From positions 20,414,614-20,478,613 of the forward strand of contig JARZZO010000008.1 in the NCBI GenBank assembly GCA_030544215.1: a stretch of 64,000 nucleotides of DNA. Direction: 5' to 3'. The notes under the pieces are model-generated. The model saw nothing but the letters and a program-made list of their open reading frames with translations. It was not told the origin of the DNA and did not search any database. Each line of letters starts with the position of its first letter. Position 1 is the first letter of the stretch. Below, piece by piece: positions 49,201 through 58,699 of this stretch. The DNA is from Zantedeschia hybrid cultivar. Taxonomy: Eukaryota; Streptophyta; Magnoliopsida; Alismatales; Araceae. The translations under genes were made by a program, and so were the position numbers.

Positions 49201-52200
49201 ATTTTTTTGAGGCGGGATAGCATTTGTGGGAAATCTCAACATAGGAGCAGCTCCTTGGCCAGAAACCCAAGTATATCTGGCAAACTGCCTAGCACCCGAG
49301 GGAGGTCAATGTGCAGGAAAACTACTTCGGGTAAATGCAGGGACTCGAAGCCACGACCTGTGGGAATTTAACCCGCCGAAGGCCGGAGCCTATCCACTAT
49401 GCTACTCACCCTCCCCTGGCAAAAGGGACATTGAGTGCTCATTCAGCTCAGCTGCCTTATACCCAGGCAGTGGGAACAAAAGTTAGGGGACATGATTTAA
49501 AAAACAATGATGATTATCTCATTAAAGGTTTGTGGAAAAACTGTAACAGAATGGGAGATCTATCTGTTTTTGAATAAGGAGCTACATAGCTCGCATATTT
49601 ATACCTAAGGAGGAAGAATGTGGTGGATGTCAAGTTAGTCAGAAGGTTCGGAGTCACATGACTTAGAGGATGAACTCACAAAGAAGCTGACAGAATGAGA
49701 GGAAGATTGATTTTGTTGTGGGGTGAGGAGCTAGTTGGTGCCTGGGTGGTCAGTTACGTGGAGTACGGGAAAATCTATTTGTCTGTTATATTTGTGCACA
49801 TACACACTGCCCCGGTGGATGCTAACTGTTTCGGACGTCATGATGATGCTAATAAGTATTATTTTTTGAGAGTTTACTACCTTGAGAGAAGATATCTCAA
49901 ATGCATTCTGGGTAGTAGTTGATTTCAGTTAGATATCCTTCAGCAAGAAAAGTTCATCACAAATGGGAAGAAGAAGTGCATCTGTTTAGAAATTGGACAA
50001 AGTATTGTCAATGACGGGGTTGAGAGAGTGAGAGTGCAGAGAGTACCCAAGTATCTGTACACCTGGCTGAATGGGGAGGAGTCTGGTGAATCTAAACCTG
50101 ATAGTCATAGTTTCAACCAATTGTTGATCTTATTCGCTAGAGCCAAGGTCAACAGGATCCAAATGCCTCTATCCGTTCACCTTCCAATGATGTTAAGCAG
50201 TTTTCCAGGAGAGATATATAAAAGATTATACAGATTTGACTTGGCATGGGTGAGACAGTGGGTGGAAGCACTCACAATTTGCTTGCATGAGTTTTAACAG
50301 GAAGTTGAGATGGGTTATGAGATGTATGATGAAATGCATTAAGGGTTGGAGCATCATCAAGGGTCAGACAAGTCTGCTGCGGCAAATTGAAGGGCTGGAC
50401 TGGGGATTGAGGAGTTACATGGGATTTAACAGGAAGTTGAGGCAGGTTAACAGAGGTATGAGGAAATGAGTAAGGATGTTGGAGCATCAACAAGGGTCGG
50501 GCATGAATTCCTGCAGCAAATTGAAGGGCTGGGCTGGAGATTAAGGAGGATGGTTATTAAGGATAACAGGCAGAAATTAAAACAGCACATGAAGAAATAT
50601 ACTCAGTGCTGATCAAAGATGATGTAAAGAGGAAGCAAAGGGCTGAGCATTAGCTGAAATAAGGGGATCGAGAAGCAAATTTTTTTCACTAACAGCTAGT
50701 TTCAGGAAAGAGCTATACAAATTGAGCATGTTAAGATGGGGTCTGATGCAGCTGAGACCCATCTCAAATGTCACATGAGAGTACGACGGGGCAAGTCTAC
50801 CTGGACATGTCTTGCACAATCAGCAGTCGTTAGCGGGCTCCCCAGTGTGGTCCCGAGGTAGCACCCTTCAACGCTTAAGTCACTATAGGGACACATGGTA
50901 ATGAACAAGTGGCTAGAACAACCATGGTTGGCAGTTTGTACCCTGATACCACTGTACCAGGCGATACCAGGTCGGTACCGGCCGATATTGGGTCGTACCA
51001 GTCTGGTTCTACCGATATTGATATCGGTATGTATTGGTATTGTTACCAACTGATACCGAGACCGGTACCAGGACTTCCACCCTTGCGAACAATGGGTGAG
51101 AACTTACCTTGATTTGACACCCCTGGGCTTCTTTTATAGAAAGGGAGTAGTTGAGGTTCTTCAGAATTTCTAATGTGGGATTATTCCCCTACTTTGACGA
51201 ACGTTGAGTTTCATCCTGGGTGCCTCCCTAATGGGGCAAGTGGACTGACTAGGCCGAGGATCTGCTTGGCCTGGCCCAACCTGGACTAGGCTGGGTATCG
51301 TCACCTTGTTGGGCCAAGCCCATGTAAGGGGATTTTTCCCCTTATCAGGGTGCATGTTGATCGAAGGCAAATCTGGGATACAGTGTCAATTTGTTGATAG
51401 AATACAAATGCATTTACAGAGGATAATGTCGAGAGTGCATTTTAATACTTCCTACTCTTAAAAAAGGGCATGCAAGGACACTAGTGGACCTTTACGGAGT
51501 GGGAAGTTAAAGAGGCAGGGTTCAGTATGGATAGTACGATATCTCTAGGGCCTGATAGATTTTCATTCGGGCTTGGTAGTCTTTCTCAGATGTAATAAGA
51601 GATGACTTTGTATCTGTGGTGAGAAATCTTGGTCAGTAAACTGTTTGTACTTTTCTTATTTACTAGTGGTTCCAAGACAGGAGGGAGGCTGAGGGATTTG
51701 CAGATTTTACACCTATTAGAATGCTAAAAAGGTTGCTGAGATCATCTTTTTTTGGAAGTATAGTACATGTGCAAGTAATGCGAGTGTAAGCTCTCTAAAT
51801 ATCTCTATACAAGAAGAACTCCGAGGAGGAGCAACCCACCCTAACTCCCCGAAGAAATCAAAAGGCGGAGTCATTTTCATTTACGTTGCCAATAAGAGTA
51901 GCCACATTTGCTTTCCTCATCACATATGAAAGAGATAATTCTATCTGCTGTGTTGATCTCATCTCTCCTTTCTGATAATCCTTTTATTTCTTTCCATCAC
52001 AGATGGAAGAGGTAATTTTCGTGTCCACTTCTTGTTCCATCCCAGAAGCAGCCTCTTCCCTAAATCTGGCAACTGATGATCTCACTGTAGCTTGACAAAG
52101 ATTTGCTCCCAAGCTTTGTGAGAGAAGGTGCACCTGACAAATGAGTGATCTTGTGGGTTGTGACTCCTCTTCCCCACATAGGGAACAAGTTACATTGATG

Positions 52201-55200
52201 TCTTCCAAAAAGTGAGATAACTGATCACACTGAGGTACTCTCCCGTGAGCAATCATCTAAATGAGGATCTTCACTTTGAGCGGGCCCTTAGGCTTCCACA
52301 CTTGTCTCTCCAATGGGAAACGGTTTTCACATCATGGATAAAAAATAGGTGCCTTGACTGAGAGGATGTTCCTGCTATCCCATCCCCAAATCCATGTGCC
52401 CCCCCATCTACTTGAAGGTCCTGCTCTTGGAAGAACATCAACAGAGTGTTAGTTGATTGATCTCCTACTCTCTCAACCTCCCCCCTCGGGCCTCCGCCCA
52501 ACCGACAGTTGTGCCACCACCACCACCACCACCACCACCACCAATGAGTCAACTGAAAGGCTATAGAGCTGAAGCTGAAGAAATCTGTCCTTCGGTTGGG
52601 AGTGTCCACACCATCTATCCTTCCAAGGGAGACAAGTTTAACCAGTCACCATCCCCCATGGCCCATGGCCACATGGCTACTGGATACCATCACCACTTTA
52701 AATTGAAGGATACCAATCTAGGCTAGTGATATCCTTTAGAGACTCCTTTCTTCTCTAAATTCCACCAAATTAGCTCTCTTGGTGCTTGATTGTAGGCCTT
52801 CTCTAAGTCAATGAAATCATATCCAAATCTTTCCTCATCTTTCTATACCCCCCCCCCCCCCCCCCCCCCCAATTAACTGTCTCAATAAGAAAATAGCTTC
52901 TGTAGTAGATCTGCTTAGGATGAATCCATATTATCATAACTTTATTTTCTTTCTCTAGCTGTTCAACAGGTTTTACATCTCGATATATGTAAAAATATTC
53001 CTGAGGAAGTTCATGCAGTTTCGAAAATGTTTTGAGTGTTATGTAATTTATTTGATCTTCAATTGTATATTGTCTTTGCTGACTCGTAATATTGAAAAGG
53101 TTTGCAGTGTTCTGTGATTTATTTGGTAGTGTTCTGTAACTTACTTGATGTTCAATTGCGCATGCTGCATCTCTCTCTTTTTCAGACTCTTTATGTTGGA
53201 GGCAGATAGCAGTCCTTGTGCATTCATTTACAATCGAAGCTCTTGAATGGACACAATCTGGTGACGGGTTGATTGTCGCTGGTAGTGAGGTGGTTTCCTG
53301 GAAAAGGGAGAACTTATCATGGGAGATATCATGGAAATTAAAAGTATCAGTTGCTCAAACTCTTGTTTCAGCTACCTGGTCAATGAATGGCCCTGTAGCA
53401 ACTGTAGCCCATTTTTCGGCACATTCTCATATGGCAGAAGACAAAAAAAATTCTTCTTCTCAAGAGGCTAGCCAGCGAGTTTTGATGTTTTGCAGAGATG
53501 ATAAATTTAAGGTTGCGAAAGTTGAGCTGTGCCATCCACAACCTGTTTCAATGATTCAATGGAGGCCATATCATGTTCCTCTACCTAAGAAAGATTTCAT
53601 ACATTCACGGAGGGATGTGCTTCTAACTTGCTGCTTGGATGGGGTGGTAAGGTTGTGGAGTGAGATTGATGGTGGTCGGATAAAAAAATCTTCAAAGGAC
53701 ATCAGTGAACAGAAGGCCATGCGACAATCCTTCCACGTCATTGCAATCATCGAGATAAATCAGTGTTTGAAAGGAAATATTGGCACAGATGTATTTATGT
53801 CATGGGCAACAGAAAATTGGTGTCCGTTATCTAAAGGCAAAGGGGTCGAGCATTGTTTTTTCATAAAGGATTCACAGATTGACCAAGTAGGCCATTGTGA
53901 GTGGCTGGTTGGTATAGGCCCTGGATTATCCATTTCTTTCTGGTCTATTCATTGCCTTGATGATTTGTTTCCCTTACGTTTCCCTCGAGTAAACTTGTGG
54001 AAGAAACAGAATTTAACAGAATCCAGAGAGGAATACTTGTCAAATTTGAAAATTTCATCCTTTGAAGTTCAACCCATCATTATCAAAGCTATTGTTTGGA
54101 GGAACTGGCTGTCTGGTCCGCCAGAAGGGTGCTCTTTAATTCAGTTGGTACTTGATAATTTGGTCACTTGGTCACATTTATGCAGCCCAGCTGTTTCGTC
54201 AGAGGATGGATCTTTAAGTCAAGCCAGGAAGGACAAAACACTATCATGTTTCAGAGGAGCATCTCTAAATGAAGATAGCCACACAGGGAGAATTTTGAAA
54301 GTTGCAGTTCATCCATGCAGTGGTGAGGTTGAGATTGCTGTTTCACTGGATTCAAATGGTTTTCTTCTATTCTGGTCTTTCTCAAGCTTAATTGGTTGTA
54401 TTACAGGCACAGATGTGTTAGCTGATCCTCTGTGCCAATTCGTAGGGAAAGTGAGTACAAAAGATTTGACCAGTGCTATTGGATGCTCAACGTTGAGTTG
54501 GGCACCTTCAGTTCTAAGTGATGAAAGGTTTCTTCTTCTAGGACATGAAGAAGGTATTGATTGTATTCTGATTAAAATGTCTGAGGAGGGAAGTAAAAAA
54601 ATCTTGTGTCACAAGGTGTTCACAATACCTTTCTCTGACTACAATCCCAGGGATGCGCCTGATTACATCACTGCAACCCCTTTAGCTTCCACCTGCAAGC
54701 GGCCTTTTATTTTTAACAGTTTCATGCTGCTAGCAATATGGATGAAGGAATTCCAGGTTTTAGCATGGAAAATTGATATGCATTCTGATGGTAGTGACCT
54801 GTCTGCAAGTACTTGTACATGTCTTTCTGACGATGTACATTCCTCTATGTCCAAAACGTGGAAATATGAGAGTTATTTTAGTTGCAGAAGGTACTTTGTC
54901 TCTGTTGATCTATGCTCAATGGAATTCCCGGAGTCCCATGATTGTGACAAGGTTACAAGCATTTCTGTACTTTCTCCTGATAAGTTCTATCCCTGTGTCC
55001 AGCAAATGTGGGTTTCTTCTAAGCACATCCATAGAACCTCTTCTTCGTATGATATTATTACAGGTCACTCAGATGGCAGAGTGAGGCTATGGAGAACTCC
55101 CTCCTTGAGAATGCCTAGTCCGCATTCCGGCAAAGGATGCTTACCCTGGGAGCTTGTGGGTATGTTCATTGCACACCATGGAACAGTTGGTGGAATAGCA

Positions 55201-55963
55201 TTGTCCAGTTGTGCAAGTAAAATTGCTACAGTTTGTAAGGAGACTTCCAATGGTATCTCCAATGTCCATATCTGGCAGTTTGTCTCCCTTTTAGGGGGAG
55301 GCAGTTTTTTATGTGAGGATAAGATATCGCTTGATGGAGATATTGTTGCTTTAAATTGGTTTGCTATAGGTAATGGGCACTCAGTGCTTGGTTTGTGTCT
55401 GCCGAATGAGTTGCATTTGTACTCAACAAGAAGATCTTGTGATCTAAAACTAGTGACATCAGGGGGGCCACTGGACATGCAAAAATGGGTTTGTATTGCA
55501 CGGTGTCATACATATACAACTGCACGAGACTTTGTATGGGGGCCAAGGTTGACTCCTGTGCTTATTCATGAGAGACACCTTTCTGTTTTTAGTCAATATT
55601 CATTCAGACGGGTCAGGCATCATCATAGAAAGTTAAATGATCAGCTCAGATTTGAAAAAGATTATTCCCCTGCCGCCTATGTATCTGAAACTTATGAAGA
55701 TTTTCCATATGCTATATGTGACAATACCAGAATCAATATTATGAAAGAGCCATTAGAGGGTGAGAATAGTGAAACCCGTGAGTTCTTGCAAGCTGAGTTG
55801 GGAAATAGCTCTGATGATGACAACTCCTGTGAATTACTATCATTTCAGAACCATGTCTCCTATACGAAAGATAGATTGTGTAGCATAGCAGAAGTTGTAG
55901 ATAAATCTTGTAAATTATTGCCAGGCTATCATCCTAAGGTGCTTCTGCTCCATCTTTTCTCAG
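46201..55963 (+). CDS. DmX/Rav1/rabconnectin-3 alpha-like WD40 protein (V-ATPase assembly regulator), 5' part
   Basis: Large WD40/transducin protein related to yeast Rav1 and animal DmX-like proteins, which in those organisms act in the RAVE complex to reassemble V1 with V0 of the vacuolar H+-ATPase. Coding exons 46201-46645 and 53186-55963 join across a 6,540-bp GT-AG intron (GAC codon split after its first base), giving 1,074 residues. Exon 2 ends at a CAG|GTAATG donor in phase 1, so the gene continues beyond the window; homologues exceed 2,000 residues and the Rav1 C-terminal domain is not present here. Landmarks: ESAIDWLHNFRGFSWIAYG (about 43-61), WD-type LLTCCLDGVVRLWS (about 294), LLFWSFSSLIG (about 543) and IITGHSDGRVRLWR (about 775). 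Start chosen at the ATG opening MPQTSGGP because homologous sequence starts soon after. Exon 1 is very GC-rich and exon 2 is not. Without the next exons a truncated, dead copy cannot be excluded, but 3.2 kb of uninterrupted frame argues for a live gene. Confidence 0.9.
47758..47899. mobile_element. TACCGATA-palindrome MITE, copy 1 (about 142 bp)
   Basis: Bounded by TGGCAGT and ACTGCCA. The interior is built of TACCGATATCGGTACCGG-type palindromic words and their variants. No coding capacity. Related copies are at 50928-51082 and 63695-63783. Confidence 0.72.
48705..49020 (+). pseudogene. ndhD: Plastid ndhD 3' end inserted in nuclear DNA (NUPT)
   Basis: An uninterrupted 94-residue frame matches the C-terminus of plastid NADH dehydrogenase-like subunit NdhD: KILITFVMAIGMILTPIYS, LRQMFYGYKLFN, DSGPRELFVSICIF and ILSNYYDR before a TAG stop, followed by plastid-like AT-rich 3' sequence. 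It sits in intron 1 of the RAVE1-like gene, far from any plastid gene order, so it is a transferred fragment rather than a gene. The lack of stop codons suggests a fairly recent transfer. Its edges are approximate. Confidence 0.88.
49203..49417 (-). mobile_element. tRNA-derived SINE with 14-16-bp target duplication
   Basis: On the minus strand the head reads GGGGAGGGTGAGTAGCATAG, with an A-box-like TAGCATAGTGG and a B-box-like GGCTTCGAGTCC about 45 nt further on. The 3' end is a short A run (seven A, at 49203-49209 on the + strand as T). GGCAAAAGGGACAT occurs at 49189-49202 and again at 49418-49431 as target duplication (one more matching base on each side). It lies antisense in intron 1. Confidence 0.88.
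50289..50550. repeat. Tandem duplication, period 131 bp
   Basis: Two copies start at about 50289 and 50420: TTTAACAGGAAGTTGAG, GGTTGGAGCATCATCAAGGG or its variant TGTTGGAGCATCAACAAGGG, and GCAAATTGAAGGGCTGG. Diverged by scattered substitutions. Confidence 0.85.
50928..51082. mobile_element. TACCGATA-palindrome MITE, copy 2
   Basis: Left end GGTTGGCAGT, interior of GTACCAGG, GGTACCGGCC, TACCGATATTGATATCGGTA and similar words, right end degraded (ACTTCCACCCTTGC, compare ACTGCCATCCTTGC of copy 3). Confidence 0.68.
51530..51740 (+). pseudogene. L1-type reverse-transcriptase fragment
   Basis: Broken frames read LGPDRFSFG, then DDFVSVVRNLGQ, then EGFADFTPIR, which match in order the GPDGF, DDF and L.DFRPI positions of plant L1 RT. 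Several frameshifts. About 200 bp in intron 1. Confidence 0.6.
52000..52340 (-). pseudogene. L1-type RT zinc-binding domain fragment
   Basis: On the minus strand VWKPKGPLKVKIL is followed, after a TAG, by MIAHGRVPQCDQLSHFLE and VTCSLCGEEE, the typical zf-RVT order (W..K.P.K...F.W......L.T...L, then CxxC). Inactive. Confidence 0.7.
52513..52542. repeat. (CCA)n microsatellite
   Basis: About ten CCA/CAC triplets; translated on the minus strand it gives a run of Trp, an artefact. Confidence 0.95.
52720..52920 (-). pseudogene. RTE-type LINE reverse-transcriptase fragment, split by a poly-C run
   Basis: On the minus strand SRSTTEAIFLLRQLI (about 52910-52872) precedes, across a 23-base C run, KDLDMIFIDLEKAYNQAPRE and LIWWNLEKKGVSKGY (to about 52725). 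This is the GRSTMEAI...FIDLEKAYDRVPRE signature of plant RTE LINEs, a different clade from the L1 fragments nearby. Confidence 0.78.
52848..52870. repeat. Poly-C run of 23
   Basis: Homopolymer C inside the RTE fragment. Its true length may be affected by sequencing or assembly. Confidence 0.95.
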
Positions 55964-56352
55964 GTAATGCACCATGTTTGTGTTTGGTCTTTTAACAGTT
56001 TACCTCAGATTAGTTTGTGAAAAATGACATTCACATTAAATAACTAACATCATCCATTGTGATCCACCTTTCCTCAAGAATAGTTTTTTTATGAGGGTGT
56101 AGTAAATTGTTGTTTTCTCTGAATGATTATGCAAAGAAGATGTGTGCCTATTTCTAGATTTTACTTTCTTGAGACAAAAAAACTTGTATATTTGCACCCA
56201 TATAGGATAACATTTGACATATGGGTCATAGTTGGATCAATTCACTATTCTATCATCATCATTGTGATAAGAATACTCAAACAAAACACCGTTCCTTCCT
56301 TGGTTAGCATTAATAATGGCAGCATTCATCATTTTAGATTGTAGAGGTCAAT

Positions 56353-56504
56353 CAAAGGAGAGCCTTGGTGCGTAAGGTTGCTTGTTGTGTCATGGAAATC
56401 ATGGGCTCAAAATCATAAACAGCCTTTCTGCAAAGAATATGGTAAGGATGCATAGAAGTCCTCCCCAGACCCAGCAATGGCGCAAGCCTGGGCTGCCCTT
56501 TTTT
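56353..56504 (+). mobile_element. Au-like tRNA-derived SINE, target duplication ATTGTAGAGGT(C/G)AAT
   Basis: Reads GGAGAGCCTTGGTGCGTAAG, then a degraded B box in CATGGGCTCAAAATC, then AAACAGCCTTTCTGCA, CCTCCCCAGACCCAGCAATG and GGGCTGCCCTTTTTT. This order (GAGCCTTGGCGCA, AAACAGCCTCTTGCA, CCCCAGACCC, GGGCTGCCC, T-run tail) is that of the widespread plant Au SINE. Direct repeats at 56338-56352 and 56505-56519 agree at 14 of 15 bases. At about 150 bp it is shorter than the typical Au element, so internally deleted. Confidence 0.88.
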
Positions 56505-58058
56505 ATTGTAGAGGTGAATTCGTGGGAATGTCATATAGGAACTTCGTTGTACTTGAAGAGTTATGGGACGGTTGTGGGCGTCTGGCTGGCAGAGTTGGCT
56601 GATCCTGATCCAGATCAGGATTGAGCCTTCGTTAACTGATTTCAGGGGTAGACCTGATTCCTCCTGAAATGAAAAAAATCAGGCTTAATTGGCAGAGAGC
56701 CCTCAGGATTGATCGAAGTCACCAACCACCTTAAACCAGTCAGTTCTAGGCCGATCCAGCTCTATCCAGCCTTTGAGCTGGGATCTCTGTCTGCGAATGG
56801 AGATCCCCTTGCCCATGCGCACCTAACCCCCCCTGTTGACTGTCATTTTGTCATGTTCATTTCCTTTTTTTACCCTAGGAAATCCTGATTTTTTCCAGAT
56901 TTTCTAGTAAAAAAACCTTAATAAATCATATATTGGAGACCCATACAGTCTCCTTCTTAGCAAAGAAACCCAGTGCTTTGACTTCTGGCAGCTCCCAACC
57001 TTGAGAAGGGAGAGAAGATGGTGCAGATCCCCCAAGCGTCATGTCCGGACAAGATGACCACTCCAGTCTTCCCCTCAAATCTAAAGTAATTGGTGGGTCA
57101 TCATGACCCTCCCAAAAGGTTGGGACGAACTATATCAAATATTGGTCCACAGGATAGTATGTGGGATAGCCCTCTGGACAGAAATGAGGATCTTCATGTT
57201 CTTTGTCATTAAAAGGTTTGGCAAGACCCTGTCTTCATCTTCCGGTTCCCTTTAGTGGGCTCATGCCACAGTGTCCCATCTGAGGTCCAGCTAAACAATG
57301 TTGTCACCATCTTGCCCTACAATGGGAGTCTGCGGTGGTGGCATTGGCTCATTCGTCCAACCCAATGAGTGCTTTGGATGAACTTCATCTGTGGTCTGCG
57401 AACGATGCTTGCTGTTGCAACTGCAACTGCAACTGCAACCACGACCAGTTTCCCAAGGAATACTATGCTGAGTGCTCTTATATGCCTCCTGGATGCAAAA
57501 AAATAAAGTGAATGGAAATACCTGTGCATGACAGGATGTCAAAAAAGATGTCGGTGATGATGTGTGAAATATATGCTGTTAAAGTAAAAAGGGAAAAAAG
57601 AAGAAGAGAAGAATAAGAGAATGATGAGAATCCAACTAAGTCCCAATATTTCTTGATATATGCACATCAAACAGTACCATACAGCTGGACTCTAAATACT
57701 ATAAAGGGATAATGGGTTAAAGAGGCATGCAGATGCTTTGGGTCCAGAACCTGTGGGATGCTTCCCGACACTTTGGAAGATTGACACATTGCAAGTGGCA
57801 TGTGCATGCTTTGTCCAATGATCTGTAAAATGTTTCCAAACATCTTGAAGGATTAACACATTGAAAAACTGCATAGACGTGCCTCATTTGATGCTTTGCA
57901 GGATTTTCTAAGACACTTTGAACTTATGTCCAGCATCCTACGGGATTTTGTTCGACACCCTGAAGAGTCAACCAAAAAGAAATAAAACAAATCCTTTATG
58001 TTCTGTGTTCTGAAAAAGAATTGTCTCCAAGTAATGAAACGGGCTTTAAAAATAAAAA

Positions 58059-58699
58059 GGGGTTTTTGCAAATGACTCCCTAAAATGTTTCATATTTCTA
58101 GATAACCCCCTGTATGATTCATATTTGCATATAACCCCCTTAACTATGGTATTATTTGTGTATAACCCCCTTAACTATGTGGGTTTTACTTTGAATTCCA
58201 GCTAAATTAAAATATTGTTACTGTACATAGAATATGTGAAAGCTATTAAATGAAAATACTAATAATATCCTATGTTAAAATACGAACATCTTACAAGAAA
58301 GATGGTATAAACGTCCACCCATAAGTTTTGGATATATTTAGCATCAAGAGCTTATTTCTATTTTTATGTAAAGCAAAAATATTTAGGGGGTATTTCAGCA
58401 AAAGATTGGAATAAGGGATTCAAGGTATTGTAATTTTCTTTTCTTTGGTTGGGATAAGAATCTCTCCTATCCCAGTATGATTGTATCCCCTCTATTTATT
58501 TTTCAAAAAAATTGGTGGTATACAATCCACACCTTTATTCAAAGAAAAGAAAAAAACTCAGATGAATCCAAGACAAACTACATAGTAAGGGGGTTATATG
58601 CAAATACGACCATAGTTAAGGGGTTTGTATGTAAATATGAATTATGCAGGTGGTTAACTATAAATACAACATCTTTTAGGAGTTATTTGCAAAAACCCT
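58059..58699. mobile_element. Mutator-type MITE, 641 bp, long TIRs, 9-bp target duplication
   Basis: Left arm GGGGTTTTTGCAAATGACTC and reverse complement of right AGGGTTTTTGCAAATAACTC; similarity continues for about 120 bp (TAACCCCCT, CATATTTGCATATAACCCCC, CTTAACTATGG). AAATAAAAA flanks it at 58050-58058 and 58700-58708, the 9-bp length expected for MULEs, though A-rich. The interior has no transposase. Confidence 0.85.

Larger units (their letters stand above)
46646..53185 (+). other. Intron 1 of the RAVE1-like gene (6.5 kb), repeat-filled
   Basis: Donor GCGGG|GTAAG; acceptor CTCTCTTTTTCAG|ACTC. It holds the TACCGATA elements, ndhD insertion, SINE, 131-bp duplication and LINE fragments listed below. 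Stretches at about 46700-47750, 47910-48700 and 49440-50280 show nothing I can name; open frames there (for example 47083-47487) have no recognisable domain. Confidence 0.8.

Noticed and set aside
52271..52609. 112-codon minus frame with a run of Trp
   Set aside because: The Trp run is the (CCA)n microsatellite read backwards.
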